In this document: positions 24,501 to 32,443 of the stretch, piece after piece
Numbering within the stretch: position 1 is the first letter of the stretch
Layout of the letters: each line of letters starts with the position of its first letter
Source of the DNA: Burkholderia sp. L27(2015)
Lineage (GTDB): Bacteria; Pseudomonadota; Gammaproteobacteria; Burkholderiales; Burkholderiaceae
DNA: 64,000 bases
Assembly (NCBI RefSeq): GCF_009765705.1
Contig: NZ_LMUX01000020.1
Span: forward strand, 186,001-250,000
Direction: 5' to 3'
Program-made: the position numbers and the translations under genes
Notes under the pieces: model-generated
What the model was told of the DNA's origin: nothing
What the model saw: only the letters and a program-made list of their open reading frames with translations
Databases searched by the model: none

Positions 24501-25926
24501 GAAAGAAAAAGCGCAATTGCTGCTCAAGACCTTGCCGCAAAAACTGCGTCGTCATTGCGTGCCTTTGCCCGATTACGCAGCGGGTTTTGCCGTGCGGGCT
24601 TCGGCCGCACAAGCGAGCGGACCGGCCGTGCGCGGCGGCTTGATCGAAGCGCTGATCGCCGATATTCGCAGTGAAACCCAGCTCGCGGTCAAGAGTTCGG
24701 ATTTCAAGCTCGAAGCCTTGCCTGCACACCTCTTCATGAATTTCAAAGTGGTGGACGAGCATGGCCGGCAATTGGCGATGGGGCGTAATCTGGCCCAATT
24801 GCGCAGTGAACTCGGCGGCCAGGCGCAGCAGGTATTTCAGAAACTGGCTGCAGGCGCAGTGGGACGCGAAAACGACGCGGCATCGGCAGCCGCGTCGGCG
24901 CTGTCGGGCGCGCTGGGATCCGCGGCCGCACAAACAGCCGCACAGACAGGATCCGCCACTACAACCTCAAACGGTCGTCACGGCAAGCCTGCGGGCGTCG
25001 CGGGACGTAACCCTGCCACGTCGACGAGTGCGTCTGCCGGCATCGTGGACGGGGCTAATGCCTCGTCAACCGCGCTCTATCAGCAACTCACCAACTGGAG
25101 TTTCGGCAAACTGCCCGAATTGCTGGAAATCCGACGCGGCGACCAGACGTTGTTCGGCTATCCGGCCCTGGTTGACCGCAACACCCATTGCGACGTTGAA
25201 GTATTCGATTCGCCGGAAGAGGCCGCACGCATTCATCGGGCAGGGCTACGGCGTTTGTTTGCACTGCAGTTGCGCGAGCCGATCCGTTTTCTGGAGAAGA
25301 ATATTCCCGGCCTGCAGCAGATGGTGCTGCATTTCATGGCACTTGGCACGCAAGAGGAACTGCGCGACCAAATCGTGGCGACCACACTGGACCGCGCTTG
25401 CCTGCAAGATCCATTGCCAGTGGACGAAGCGAGTTTTCTACTGCGGCGCGACGAAGGGCGCGCTCGCTTGAGCCTGCTGGCACAGGAAATTGCGCGTCTG
25501 GCCACCACCATACTGAGCGAATACGCGAGCGTGGGCAAAAAGATCGCCCAGGCCAAAACGTTTTCGACCGCGTACGCCGATATGCAGCAGCAAATCGCGC
25601 AATTGATGACGCGACGCTTTTTGATCGAGACCCCATACGCGCAACTGACGCATTTTCCACGTTATCTGAAGGCAATTGGCTTGCGAATCGACAAGCTGAA
25701 GGCGGATCCCGCTCGCGATCAGCGCGCACAGGCCGAACTGCAGCCGCTCGCGCAAAGCTACCAGCGCTTGGCGGTGCAGCGCCGAGACATCGCGGACCCG
25801 CGTATGAGCGAATTTCGCTGGTTATTGGAAGAATTGCGCGTATCGCTGTTCGCGCAGGAACTACGCACGCCGATGCCAGTCTCCGTGAAGCGTCTGCAAA
25901 AAATCTGGGATGCGCTGCAGCGATGA
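21592..25926 (+). CDS. hrpA: ATP-dependent RNA helicase HrpA
   Basis: DEAH-box RNA helicase; in other bacteria HrpA acts on mRNA and rescues stalled ribosomes. The 1444-residue protein has the Walker A GETGSGKTTQLPKICL at ~113, DEAH inside LIIDEAHERSLNIDFLLGYL at ~214, the SAT motif ITSATIDADRFARHF, motif VI QRAGRCGRVADGICIRLY at ~447, the HA2/OB regions and the long C-terminal domain particular to bacterial HrpA (ends MPVSVKRLQKIWDALQR). The first ~80 residues and a stretch near 1085-1165 are Ala/Ser/Pro/Gln-rich low-complexity insertions; another polar insertion splits the region near 285-325. No alternative methionine exists before the conserved start PTITFPEALPVS, so the ATG at 21592 stands in spite of having no Shine-Dalgarno sequence. 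Confidence 0.96.
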   Translation: MPNVAKPTIPDNLPDAIQQREDGAPSAPQPSDDLPEAAHTPSGGRAELSAAGAQSAPKPERPARERSEGGRRGPPAAPNPVPTITFPEALPVSARREEIARAIAGHQVVIVSGETGSGKTTQLPKICLTLGRGIGVGGKGLIGHTQPRRIAASATARRIAEELGTPFGEVVGYKVRFNDNLAAGASVKLMTDGILLAETTSDPLLRAYDTLIIDEAHERSLNIDFLLGYLKEILPRRPDLKLIITSATIDADRFARHFGSADKPAPVIEVSGRLFPVEQRYRPVMQPLSQPPQKTADGTKAKPDGTRTARESDGAPRSSRDGDRDLINAITDAVDELSREGPGDVLVFLPGEREIREAAEALRKHHPPHTEILPLFARLSATEQERVFKTSNTRRIVLATNVAETSLTVPGIRYVVDSGLARVKRYSYRNKVEQLQIEPISQAAANQRAGRCGRVADGICIRLYEESDFQSRVRFTDPEILRSSLAAVILRMKSLRLTEIETFPFIEPPPGRAIADGYQLLNELGAVDDNNQLTPTGRELARLPLDPRIGRMILAAREQGALKEMLIIASALSVQDPRDRPAEAQQAADQAHKQFADERSEFLAWLKIWAWFEEALTHKKSNRLLAEQCRAHFLSPTRLREWRDVHSQLLTVVREMGWRLGESEATFEQIHMSLLAGLLGNIGLKAEDDPHYLGARNIKFYIWPGSTLVKKAGKWVMAAELVETSRLFARCLARIEPQWLERVGAHLLRKSLSEPHWEKKSSQVVAFERAVLHGLPVYQRRRVSFGEQDPARAREIFIRSALVEGEFETRLPFFAHNRKLVADIEQLEHKSRRQDVLVDDELIFAFYDQGVPAGIHTGVDFHKWYESASRLAENQQEKPAAASSGNGRPASRQQGTRLLFLNRDDLMRHEAAGITTDLFPKKVTLAGVEMALAYHFEPGSPRDGVTLSVPLFSLNQIDARRSEWLVPGMLKEKAQLLLKTLPQKLRRHCVPLPDYAAGFAVRASAAQASGPAVRGGLIEALIADIRSETQLAVKSSDFKLEALPAHLFMNFKVVDEHGRQLAMGRNLAQLRSELGGQAQQVFQKLAAGAVGRENDAASAAASALSGALGSAAAQTAAQTGSATTTSNGRHGKPAGVAGRNPATSTSASAGIVDGANASSTALYQQLTNWSFGKLPELLEIRRGDQTLFGYPALVDRNTHCDVEVFDSPEEAARIHRAGLRRLFALQLREPIRFLEKNIPGLQQMVLHFMALGTQEELRDQIVATTLDRACLQDPLPVDEASFLLRRDEGRARLSLLAQEIARLATTILSEYASVGKKIAQAKTFSTAYADMQQQIAQLMTRRFLIETPYAQLTHFPRYLKAIGLRIDKLKADPARDQRAQAELQPLAQSYQRLAVQRRDIADPRMSEFRWLLEELRVSLFAQELRTPMPVSVKRLQKIWDALQR

Positions 25927-26029
25927 GATATCGGGGAATGTGCAGAAAACACTTGATGTGTGCGTGCACCGTCGAGCATCTGATGCGTTAAAACACTTAC
26001 AATGGATCACTATCTTGAAATGAAAGCAT

Positions 26030-27124
26030 ATGCATAAAATTGTAACGACGGGACTGGCAGCTTTGAGCGCCTTCAAAGGCGCTTGCCGCCTCATCGTGGA
26101 ACGCCTGCTGGGCCGTCCTGTCGCGGGTACGCCAGGCACACTACTTACGCTGATGGCAGCCGCGCTCGGCGCGGGCGTCATGGCCGTAGCAGGCGTGGCA
26201 CACGCGGGCAATGTGGTGGTACTCAATTCCGGGGAAGCTACGATCAGCCTGATCGACGAAGCGACCCAGCAAGTCACGGACACGTTTCCGGTGGGCAAAG
26301 AGCCGCATCACTTGATGGCGACCCCGGACAAATCGTCGCTGATCGTCGCGAATTCGGTCTCGAACAATCTCGTTTATCTGGACCCCAAAACGGGAAAGGT
26401 GCAGCGTTGGGTCGAAGGCATAGAAGATCCGTATCAGATCGGTTTTTCGCCGGATAAAAAATGGTTCGTGACGGCGGGGTTGCGGCTCGATCGCGTCGAT
26501 ATCTATCACGCGGATGGCGACAACCTGACGCTGGCCAAACGCGTGCCGCTCGCCGTGATGCCTAGCCATCTGGCGTTTTCCAACGACGGCAAAACGGTCT
26601 TCGTAACCTTGCAGATTTCCGGCGAGTTGGCAGCGATCGATCTGGCCAGCCAGACCGTGCTGTGGAAGATGAAGGTAGGTCCGGTGCCCGCGGGCCTGTG
26701 GATGACCCCGAATGAAAAATACCTGTTGGTCGGCATAACCGGCGCCGACTATGTGGCCGTGGTGGATTGGCGCAATCGCACGGTGGTCAAGAAGATCGTT
26801 ACGGGCAAGGGCGCGCACAACTTCCGTTCGCTCGACGACGGCACGCATGTGGTGGTGTCGAATCGGGTGGCGAGCACGATCAGCATCATCGATGAGAATA
26901 CGCTGACCAATGTGGGCGACATCACCGGTTTGCTGCCGGGACCCGACGATATGGAACTGAGCGCCGATCGCCGCTTTTTGTGGGTAACGTTCCGTTTTGC
27001 CAAACACGTCGGGATCATCGACATGAGTACGCATAAACTGATCAAGACGATTGCGGTGGGCCGCTCGCCGCACGGCATTTATTTCTTCGACCGGGCGCCG
27101 GTAACCGCGCCTAATGGTGCCTGA
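26030..27124 (+). CDS. YVTN-type beta-propeller repeat protein, exported
   Basis: A 364-residue protein with a long N-terminus (about 60 residues) containing a hydrophobic segment TLLTLMAAALGAGVMAVAGVAHA that ends in a signal-peptidase-like AHA-G, then a seven-bladed YVTN/WD40-like propeller made of units such as VVLNSGEATISLIDEATQQV, FPVGKEPHHLMATPDKSSLI and TIAVGRSPHGIYFF. Proteins of this kind act in the periplasm as binding or scaffold modules, sometimes attached to cytochrome or alcohol-oxidation systems; none is present here, so the partner is unknown. It is followed by a 13-bp tandem repeat array and a sterol-desaturase-like gene in the same direction. The start could also lie further downstream, closer to the signal segment. 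Confidence 0.82.
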   Translation: MHKIVTTGLAALSAFKGACRLIVERLLGRPVAGTPGTLLTLMAAALGAGVMAVAGVAHAGNVVVLNSGEATISLIDEATQQVTDTFPVGKEPHHLMATPDKSSLIVANSVSNNLVYLDPKTGKVQRWVEGIEDPYQIGFSPDKKWFVTAGLRLDRVDIYHADGDNLTLAKRVPLAVMPSHLAFSNDGKTVFVTLQISGELAAIDLASQTVLWKMKVGPVPAGLWMTPNEKYLLVGITGADYVAVVDWRNRTVVKKIVTGKGAHNFRSLDDGTHVVVSNRVASTISIIDENTLTNVGDITGLLPGPDDMELSADRRFLWVTFRFAKHVGIIDMSTHKLIKTIAVGRSPHGIYFFDRAPVTAPNGA

Positions 27125-27136
27125 TCGACCTGGCTA

Positions 27137-27188
27137 ATGTACCTGACCGAGTTACCTGAGCAAGTTACCTAAGCAAGCGACCTAACGG
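27137..27188. repeat. four tandem imperfect 13-bp units
   Basis: ATGTACCTGACCG, AGTTACCTGAGCA, AGTTACCTAAGCA and AGCGACCTAACGG follow one another without gap between the propeller gene's stop (27124) and the hydroxylase start (27204). The core is (A)G(T)TACCT(G/A)A. Confidence 0.85.
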
Positions 27189-27203
27189 ATTGTGATAACA
27201 GCC

Positions 27204-28253
27204 ATGTTGCAAATGCTGTATGCCCACCTGGACAGTGCGATCTCCGCGGCTCAGACCGCGGTCTATATCGATGTGGTCCAGCCATTCTTCTATCGTTTCG
27301 GCTTCATGGGCTACGACGAGGACACTTACGACGCGTTGTACTGGGTGATCGTGGGCGTGCTGGAAATAGCGGTTATGTATGCGTTGCTGCGACCGCTGGA
27401 AATGCTGCGTCCGGTCGAAAACTGGACGACCCGGCGTGCCGTGCGTGTCGATGTGATCTACACCTGGGTGATCAAGCTCGGCGTGCTGAATCTGTTTTTC
27501 TTCGTGGTCTTGCAACCGTATTTCGATAGCATGCAGGGATGGCTGCGGCTCAAAGGCGTGGCCAACATCGATCTCGACAATCTGATTCCGGGTGTCACGT
27601 CGCAACCGCTCGTGGCGTTTATCGTGTACCTGGTAGTGCTGGACTTTGCCGGCTATTGGTATCACCGCTGGCAGCATCGTTTCGGCGTCTGGTGGGAGCT
27701 GCATGCGGTTCACCATAGTCAGCAGCAAATGTCGCTGTGGAGCGACGACAGGAATCATTTGCTCGACGACGTGATCCAGGCCTCGTTTTTCGCCGTGCTG
27801 GCGCTGCTGATCGGGGTGCCGCCGGCCCAATACGTGGTTCTGGTAGCGGTGACGAATCTGGCGCAGAGCATCCAGCACGTCAATGCGCGTTTGTATTACG
27901 GTTGGTTGGGCGAACGATTGGTGGTCAGCCCGATTTTCCATCGCCGCCATCATGCGGTGGGCTATGGGCACGAGGGAACCACCTACGGCTGCAATTTCGG
28001 CGTGCTTTTCCCGTGGTGGGACATGCTGTTTCGCACCGCGTCGTGGAGTCGCGCGATCGAACCGACGGGGATACGCGATCAGTTGCCCACCCCCTTGGGT
28101 GGCGGGCGCAATTACGGTAACGGCTTCTGGTCGCAGCAGTGGCTGGGTCTGGTGCGCGCGGCCGCTCGCTGCACCCGGGCCAAACCGCAGGGGCCGGACC
28201 AGCATGGCGCCCCCCCGGGTGCCTCCCTTGGGCAGTCCGCCCCTCACTCCTGA
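27204..28253 (+). CDS. sterol desaturase / fatty acid hydroxylase superfamily membrane protein (1)
   Basis: A 349-residue membrane protein with the di-iron histidine clusters of the fatty-acid-hydroxylase superfamily: YWYHRWQHRFGVWWELHAVHHS (HxxxH and HxxHH) and FHRRHHAVGYGHEG. Four to five hydrophobic segments (first clear ones near residues 48-66, 90-112, 135-155 and 185-205) surround them. Such enzymes use O2 and a di-iron centre to hydroxylate or desaturate lipids or related compounds at the membrane; the substrate is unknown. The frame can start at a GTG at 27192, but the ATG at 27204 is as plausible and is chosen. The last ~25 residues are Pro/Gly-rich and unlike the family. The EI24-like gene begins five bases after the stop, so the two are probably co-transcribed. 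Confidence 0.85.
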   Translation: MLQMLYAHLDSAISAAQTAVYIDVVQPFFYRFGFMGYDEDTYDALYWVIVGVLEIAVMYALLRPLEMLRPVENWTTRRAVRVDVIYTWVIKLGVLNLFFFVVLQPYFDSMQGWLRLKGVANIDLDNLIPGVTSQPLVAFIVYLVVLDFAGYWYHRWQHRFGVWWELHAVHHSQQQMSLWSDDRNHLLDDVIQASFFAVLALLIGVPPAQYVVLVAVTNLAQSIQHVNARLYYGWLGERLVVSPIFHRRHHAVGYGHEGTTYGCNFGVLFPWWDMLFRTASWSRAIEPTGIRDQLPTPLGGGRNYGNGFWSQQWLGLVRAAARCTRAKPQGPDQHGAPPGASLGQSAPHS

Positions 28254-28258
28254 CGGCC

Positions 28259-29170
28259 ATGGATACCCCGCTGCAGTTGCTGATAAGCTCTTTCATGCGC
28301 GCCGCAGGCAGCTTGCTGCATCCGCGCATCTTGTCGCTGACAGTGCTGCCTTTTCTGGTGGCCGGGGTGTTATGGGGTGCGGTGCTTTGGTATAGCTGGT
28401 CCGCATTGCTCGCGCTGGTGCATGCGGGCCTGGAACAATTGGACATTGCGGCGCCTGCCTTACAGATATTGACCGTGCTGGGTTGGTACGGTTTGCACTT
28501 GGTGGTCGCGCCGTTCATCGCGATTGTTCTGCTGGTGCCATTGATCGCCGTAACCGTGCTGATGCTGATCGCGGGCTGGTCGATGCCGGTGGTGGTGCGT
28601 CATTTGGCCAAGCGCCGTTACGCGCATCTGGAGCGCCGGCACGGCGGCAGCTGGTTTGGCGGGGTAGGACAGGCTTTGCTGGCAAGCGCGGTATTCTTGA
28701 TACTGGCGCTGCTGAGCCTGCCTTTGTGGCTGATACCGCCGCTTTTCGCGGTGATTCCGCCCGTATTGTGGGGGTGGTTGACGTATCGCGTGATGAGTTA
28801 CGATGCGCTGGCGGCCCACGCGAGTTCGACGGAACGGCAAGCCTTGCAGCGACGCTATCGCTGGCCGCTGCTGGCGATCGGCGTCGCCACCGGCGTACTT
28901 GGGGCGCTGCCGGCCTTGATCTGGGTATCGTCGGCGCTGCTGATCGTGCTTTTTCCGATAGTGGCGCTGGCCTCGATCTGGCTATACGTGGTGATTTTTA
29001 TTTTTTCCGCTTTGTGGTTCGGGTATTTCTGTCTGGACGCGCTGGATCGGTTGCGACGCGAGGAAGAAACCGCGCGTGACTCTCGTGACAATGATCGCGG
29101 AATGGATCCCGGGGTTGATCGCCTTGATCGCGATAGCCAGCGTGGTGGCGTACCGGGAATCCCCGCCTGA
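28259..29170 (+). CDS. EI24/CysZ-like membrane protein
   Basis: A 303-residue inner-membrane protein of the EI24 domain family, to which CysZ (sulfate uptake) and etoposide-induced protein 2.4 belong. Hydrophobic segments occur near residues 22-48, 75-108, 138-172 and 215-265; the family hallmark is the long pair of helices around LPLWLIPPLFAVIPPVLWGWLTYR, including the conserved tyrosine-containing RVMSYDALAAHAS. The polar tail after 275 has no homologue I recognise. The frame is open to 28139, but the ATG at 28259 follows the hydroxylase stop by five bases and precedes the first helix. Whether it transports sulfate cannot be told; no cys genes are nearby. Confidence 0.82.
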   Translation: MDTPLQLLISSFMRAAGSLLHPRILSLTVLPFLVAGVLWGAVLWYSWSALLALVHAGLEQLDIAAPALQILTVLGWYGLHLVVAPFIAIVLLVPLIAVTVLMLIAGWSMPVVVRHLAKRRYAHLERRHGGSWFGGVGQALLASAVFLILALLSLPLWLIPPLFAVIPPVLWGWLTYRVMSYDALAAHASSTERQALQRRYRWPLLAIGVATGVLGALPALIWVSSALLIVLFPIVALASIWLYVVIFIFSALWFGYFCLDALDRLRREEETARDSRDNDRGMDPGVDRLDRDSQRGGVPGIPA

Positions 29171-29200
29171 AGGTAGTGTTGATCCTCACCGGAGTAGTAC

Positions 29201-30010
29201 ATGGGCTTTGGCTTGATCGTGATTGGCGATGAGATTTTGTCCGGACGACGGATCGACAAACACCTGCCGAAAATCATTGAAATTCTTGCTGCCCGCGGCT
29301 TATCGCTGGGCTGGGCCGAATACATCGGCGACGATCCCGCGCGGATCACGGCGACATTCAAGCGTACGCTCGCCAGCGAGGACATCGTGTTTTCGACGGG
29401 TGGCATCGGCGCTACGCCGGATGACCACACGCGGCTATGTGCCGCACAAGCGCTGGGTGTGCCGCTGGAATTGCACCCGGAGGCCCGTGAACTGATTCTG
29501 CAGCGCATCCTCGACATGAATCCGGGTGCGCCGGCCGTGCTAAGCCTGCCCGAAAACCAGCATCGATTGAAGATGGGGGAGTTTCCCGTCGGCAGTTCGA
29601 TTATCCCGAACAGCTACAACAAGATTCCCGGCTTCTCGGTGGAGCACCACCATTTTGTGCCGGGCTTCCCGGTGATGGCGTGGCCGATGCTGGAATGGGT
29701 GTTGGACAACAAGTACGTGCATCTGCATCACAGCAATCCGCATGAAGAGCGCTCGTTCCTCGTGTTTGAGATGCCCGAATCGACGGTTACGCCGCTGATG
29801 GAGCACATCGAGACGCAATTCCCCGGTGTGCGCGTGTTCAGCCTGCCGAGCGTGGGCGATTCGGAACGCGGCGGCGTGTATGCGCGGCGGCATATCGAAC
29901 TGGGTGTGAAGGGCGATCCGGCATCCGTGGATCGCGCTTACCCGAAACTACGCGATGGTGTGCTGGCGCTGGGCGGTGAAATTATCGAGGCGCAGCCGCC
30001 ACTCGCTTAG
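29201..30010 (+). CDS. CinA N-terminal/MoaB-Mog-like molybdopterin-binding domain protein
   Basis: A 269-residue protein with the MoCF-biosynthesis fold that makes up the N-terminal part of CinA: LIVIGDEILSGRRIDKHLPK, GDDPARITATFKRTLASEDIVFSTGGIGATPDDHTR and KIPGFSVEHHHFVPGFPVMAWPML. CinA's C-terminal NMN deamidase domain is absent, so it is the stand-alone COG1058-type protein; related proteins have ADP-ribose pyrophosphatase activity, but substrate here is untested. The frame begins at an ATG preceded by CCGGAG. The gene ends in a stop that overlaps the stop of the convergent rhodanese gene (TTAG, 30007-30010). Confidence 0.85.
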   Translation: MGFGLIVIGDEILSGRRIDKHLPKIIEILAARGLSLGWAEYIGDDPARITATFKRTLASEDIVFSTGGIGATPDDHTRLCAAQALGVPLELHPEARELILQRILDMNPGAPAVLSLPENQHRLKMGEFPVGSSIIPNSYNKIPGFSVEHHHFVPGFPVMAWPMLEWVLDNKYVHLHHSNPHEERSFLVFEMPESTVTPLMEHIETQFPGVRVFSLPSVGDSERGGVYARRHIELGVKGDPASVDRAYPKLRDGVLALGGEIIEAQPPLA

Positions 30011-30471
30011 GCGCCTATCCACGGCAAACCGCGCAAGCACCAGCCGCCGACAGTCTTCCTATGACCGTTCGCGTCGCGGTCGCCTTCAAACCCTTCGAGC
30101 AGATCAAAAGCGCGACTGAAGCCGGCCTTCGTGACCGCTATCGCCGAGGCCTTGGAGCGCACCGCGCTGCGGCACAGGAACAGCACGGGGGTGTCGGGCT
30201 GCACAAGTTCTTGCATTTTCTCGATGAAATCCGGGTTCGGCACGCTGCCAGGATAGCGGGTCCATTCGAGATGGATGTATTGCGCGTCGGCGATCCGGGG
30301 GCGCCCAACCCAGTCGAGTTCGGCGCGGGTACGTACGTCGACGAGCCGCGCGCTGGGGTCCAGTTCGAGCAATAGGAATGCGTCGGCGGGCGGCAGTGCG
30401 CCTGCATAGGGGAGTTGTTTTTCCGCGCCGTACTGTTCGGCTTGAAGATAAAGTTCTGCGAGGCGGCTCAT
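30007..30471 (-). CDS. rhodanese-like sulfurtransferase domain protein
   Basis: A single-domain rhodanese of 154 residues. The catalytic loop is CRSAVRS with the persulfide-forming Cys100 in VLFLCRSAVRSKASAIAVTKAG, and the entry strands ARLVDVRTRAELDWVG are clear. The N-terminal 30 residues (SRLAELYLQAEQYGAEKQL) form an amphipathic lead. Small rhodaneses carry sulfane sulfur between proteins; no sulfur-metabolism partner is adjacent. Its stop overlaps that of the convergent CinA-like gene, and its start faces the glnA control region from the left. Confidence 0.9.
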   Translation of the reverse strand: MSRLAELYLQAEQYGAEKQLPYAGALPPADAFLLLELDPSARLVDVRTRAELDWVGRPRIADAQYIHLEWTRYPGSVPNPDFIEKMQELVQPDTPVLFLCRSAVRSKASAIAVTKAGFSRAFDLLEGFEGDRDANGHRKTVGGWCLRGLPWIGA

Positions 30472-30576
30472 AGGGATGTGCGCTTTAAAGTAGATGTTGT
30501 ATTCTAGCTTGCCCCCGCTCGGGGAGAGGGTAAACGGCGACTAAGTGACGTGGAAGTGGCGAGTAAAGCCACATCA

Positions 30577-30593
30577 TGCACCATAAAGATGCG
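30577..30593. promoter_or_regulatory. candidate NtrC binding site (distal)
   Basis: TGCACCATAAAGATGCG fits TGCACCA-N3-TGGTGCA at 11 of 14 positions; the left half is perfect. It lies about 190 bp upstream of the predicted sigma-54 start site of glnA. Confidence 0.55.
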
Positions 30594-30615
30594 ACTAACC
30601 TTTGTGTGGCATGTA

Positions 30616-30632
30616 TGCACAAATGTGGTGCG
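30616..30632. promoter_or_regulatory. candidate NtrC binding site (proximal)
   Basis: TGCACAAATGTGGTGCG fits the NtrC dyad TGCACCA-N3-TGGTGCA at 12 of 14 positions. Its centre is 39 bp from that of the distal site, close to four helical turns, which would put two NtrC dimers on the same face of the DNA. Confidence 0.7.
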
Positions 30633-30749
30633 TTTGGCGGTCGATGGTGCGCCCCCACGGTGCGCCAGATTACGGTGCGCACCTCGCTCGAACACGTATG
30701 CAATCTGCTCGCGCAACCTCGCCTTATTTTTGCGCGGCGGTTTTGGGTT

Positions 30750-30766
30750 TTGGCACGAAAAGTGCT
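30750..30766 (+). promoter_or_regulatory. sigma-54 promoter of glnA
   Basis: TTGGCACGAAAAGTGCT matches the -24/-12 consensus YTGGCACG-N4-TTGCW with one mismatch and keeps the invariant GG and GC elements with exact spacing. Transcription would start near 30777, about 96 bases before the glnA ATG. The sigma-54 activator NtrC is encoded 2.9 kb downstream and NtrC-like sites lie upstream. Confidence 0.88.
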
Positions 30767-30872
30767 TATTTAGTGGCATTGATTTTCTGGCGCCGGAGCA
30801 ACAAGGCCGGCGGCTTTGATAAAAGCGGCGGCATCTGCTGCCAATGTTCGTAGCTTTCAGGGGAGAGAAGGA

Positions 30873-32288
30873 ATGAGTAAATCCGTGGCCGACGTCATGC
30901 AGCTCGTCAAAGACGAGGACGTCAAATTCGTTGATTTCCGGTTTACCGACACGCGCGGCAAAGAGCAACACGTTTCCGTTCCGGTTTCGGCGTTCGACGA
31001 AGACAAGTTCGAAAGCGGTCACGCGTTTGATGGCTCGTCGATCGCTGGCTGGAAAGGCATCGAGGCATCGGACATGCTGTTGATCCCGGATCCGAATACG
31101 GCTTATGTCGACCCGTTCTACGAAGAGTCGACCGTGGTTCTGACGTGTGACGTGATCGAGCCGTCGGACGGCAAAGGCTATGAACGCGATCCGCGCTCGC
31201 TGGCCAAACGCGCAGAAGCGTACCTGAAGAGCACCGGCCTGGGCGACACCGCCTACTTCGGTCCGGAACCCGAATTCTTCATTTTCGACTCCGTGCGTTG
31301 GGGCGTCGATATGTCGGGCAGCTTTGTGAAGATCGACTCGGAAGAAGCGCCATGGTCGTCGAGCAAGGAATTCGAACACGGCAACACCGGCCATCGTCCG
31401 GGCACCAAGGGCGGCTATTTCCCGGTTTCGCCGGTCGACTCGTTCCAGGACATGCGTTCGGAAATGTGTCTGCTGCTCGAACAACTGGGCGTGCCGGTTG
31501 AAGTGCATCACCATGAAGTGGCAGGTCAAGGCCAGAACGAACTGGGCACCAAGTTCTCGACGCTGGTACAGCGCGCCGACTGGACCCAGATCCTGAAGTA
31601 CGTGGTGCAAAACGTTGCGCATACCTACGGCAAGACGGCAACGTTCATGCCGAAGCCGGTCGTGGGCGACAACGGTTCGGGCATGCACATCCACCAATCG
31701 GTGTGGAAAGATGGCGTGAACCTGTTCGCCGGTAACGGCTATGCCGGTCTGTCGGAATTCGCGTTGTATTACATCGGCGGCATTATCAAGCACGCCCGTG
31801 CCTTGAACGCGATCACCAACCCGACCACCAACTCCTACAAGCGTTTGGTGCCGGGCTTCGAAGCACCGGTCAAGCTGGCTTACTCGGCTCGCAACCGTTC
31901 GGCGTCGATCCGCATTCCGCACGTACCGAACCCGAAGGGCCGCCGCATCGAAGCGCGTTTCCCGGATCCGATGGCCAACCCGTACCTGGCGTTCTCGGCA
32001 ATGCTGATGGCCGGCCTGGACGGCGTGCAGAACAAGATTCATCCGGGCGAAGCCGCGGACAAGAATCTGTACGATTTGCCGCCGGAAGAAGATGCAAAGA
32101 TCCCGACCGTGTGTTCGAGCCTCGATCAGGCGCTTGAGTACCTGGACAAGGATCGCGAGTTCCTGACGCGCGGTGGTGTGTATACCGACGGCATGATCGA
32201 TGCGTATATCGAACTGAAGATGGCTGAAGTCACGCGTTTCCGCATGACCACGCATCCGGTCGAATTCGACATGTACTACTCGCTGTAA
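30873..32288 (+). CDS. glnA: glutamine synthetase, type I
   Basis: Assimilates ammonia by making glutamine from glutamate and ATP; a dodecamer in the cytoplasm. The 471-residue protein has [23 protein letters not shown], the metal-binding [28 protein letters not shown], the ATP-binding [50 protein letters not shown], and the adenylylation site Tyr400 in [10 protein letters not shown], so activity should be controlled by GlnE as in other proteobacteria. The frame is open to 30816, but ATG 30873 sits 6-10 bases after GGGAGAGAAGGA. It has a sigma-54 promoter and NtrC sites, and is followed by a terminator before glnL-glnG. Confidence 0.98.
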   Translation: MSKSVADVMQLVKDEDVKFVDFRFTDTRGKEQHVSVPVSAFDEDKFESGHAFDGSSIAGWKGIEASDMLLIPDPNTAYVDPFYEESTVVLTCDVIEPSDGKGYERDPRSLAKRAEAYLKSTGLGDTAYFGPEPEFFIFDSVRWGVDMSGSFVKIDSEEAPWSSSKEFEHGNTGHRPGTKGGYFPVSPVDSFQDMRSEMCLLLEQLGVPVEVHHHEVAGQGQNELGTKFSTLVQRADWTQILKYVVQNVAHTYGKTATFMPKPVVGDNGSGMHIHQSVWKDGVNLFAGNGYAGLSEFALYYIGGIIKHARALNAITNPTTNSYKRLVPGFEAPVKLAYSARNRSASIRIPHVPNPKGRRIEARFPDPMANPYLAFSAMLMAGLDGVQNKIHPGEAADKNLYDLPPEEDAKIPTVCSSLDQALEYLDKDREFLTRGGVYTDGMIDAYIELKMAEVTRFRMTTHPVEFDMYYSL

Positions 32289-32378
32289 ATCAGGTTGCGC
32301 CGCGCTGCGCTGTAGTCCACGGCGCAAGGCGCGGCGTGCTTGACCTGCAGTAGCGGTAGTCGGTAATTCGCAGTATCG

Positions 32379-32405
32379 AAAGGGACGGCGCTGCCGTCCC
32401 TTTTT
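32379..32405 (+). terminator. intrinsic terminator between glnA and glnL
   Basis: AAAGGGACGGC, loop GCT, GCCGTCCCTTTTT: an 11-bp stem with a T5 run. It would stop most glnA transcripts and leave low read-through into the regulatory genes, a known logic for glnA-ntrBC operons. Confidence 0.92.
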
Positions 32406-32443
32406 GTTGGAATTTGGGCAGGCTCGAATAAGGGGGGCCTCGA

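Noticed and set aside
30504-32327. 607-codon open frame antisense to glnA
   Set aside because: Same reason; it also overlaps the glnA control region and shows no recognisable fold.
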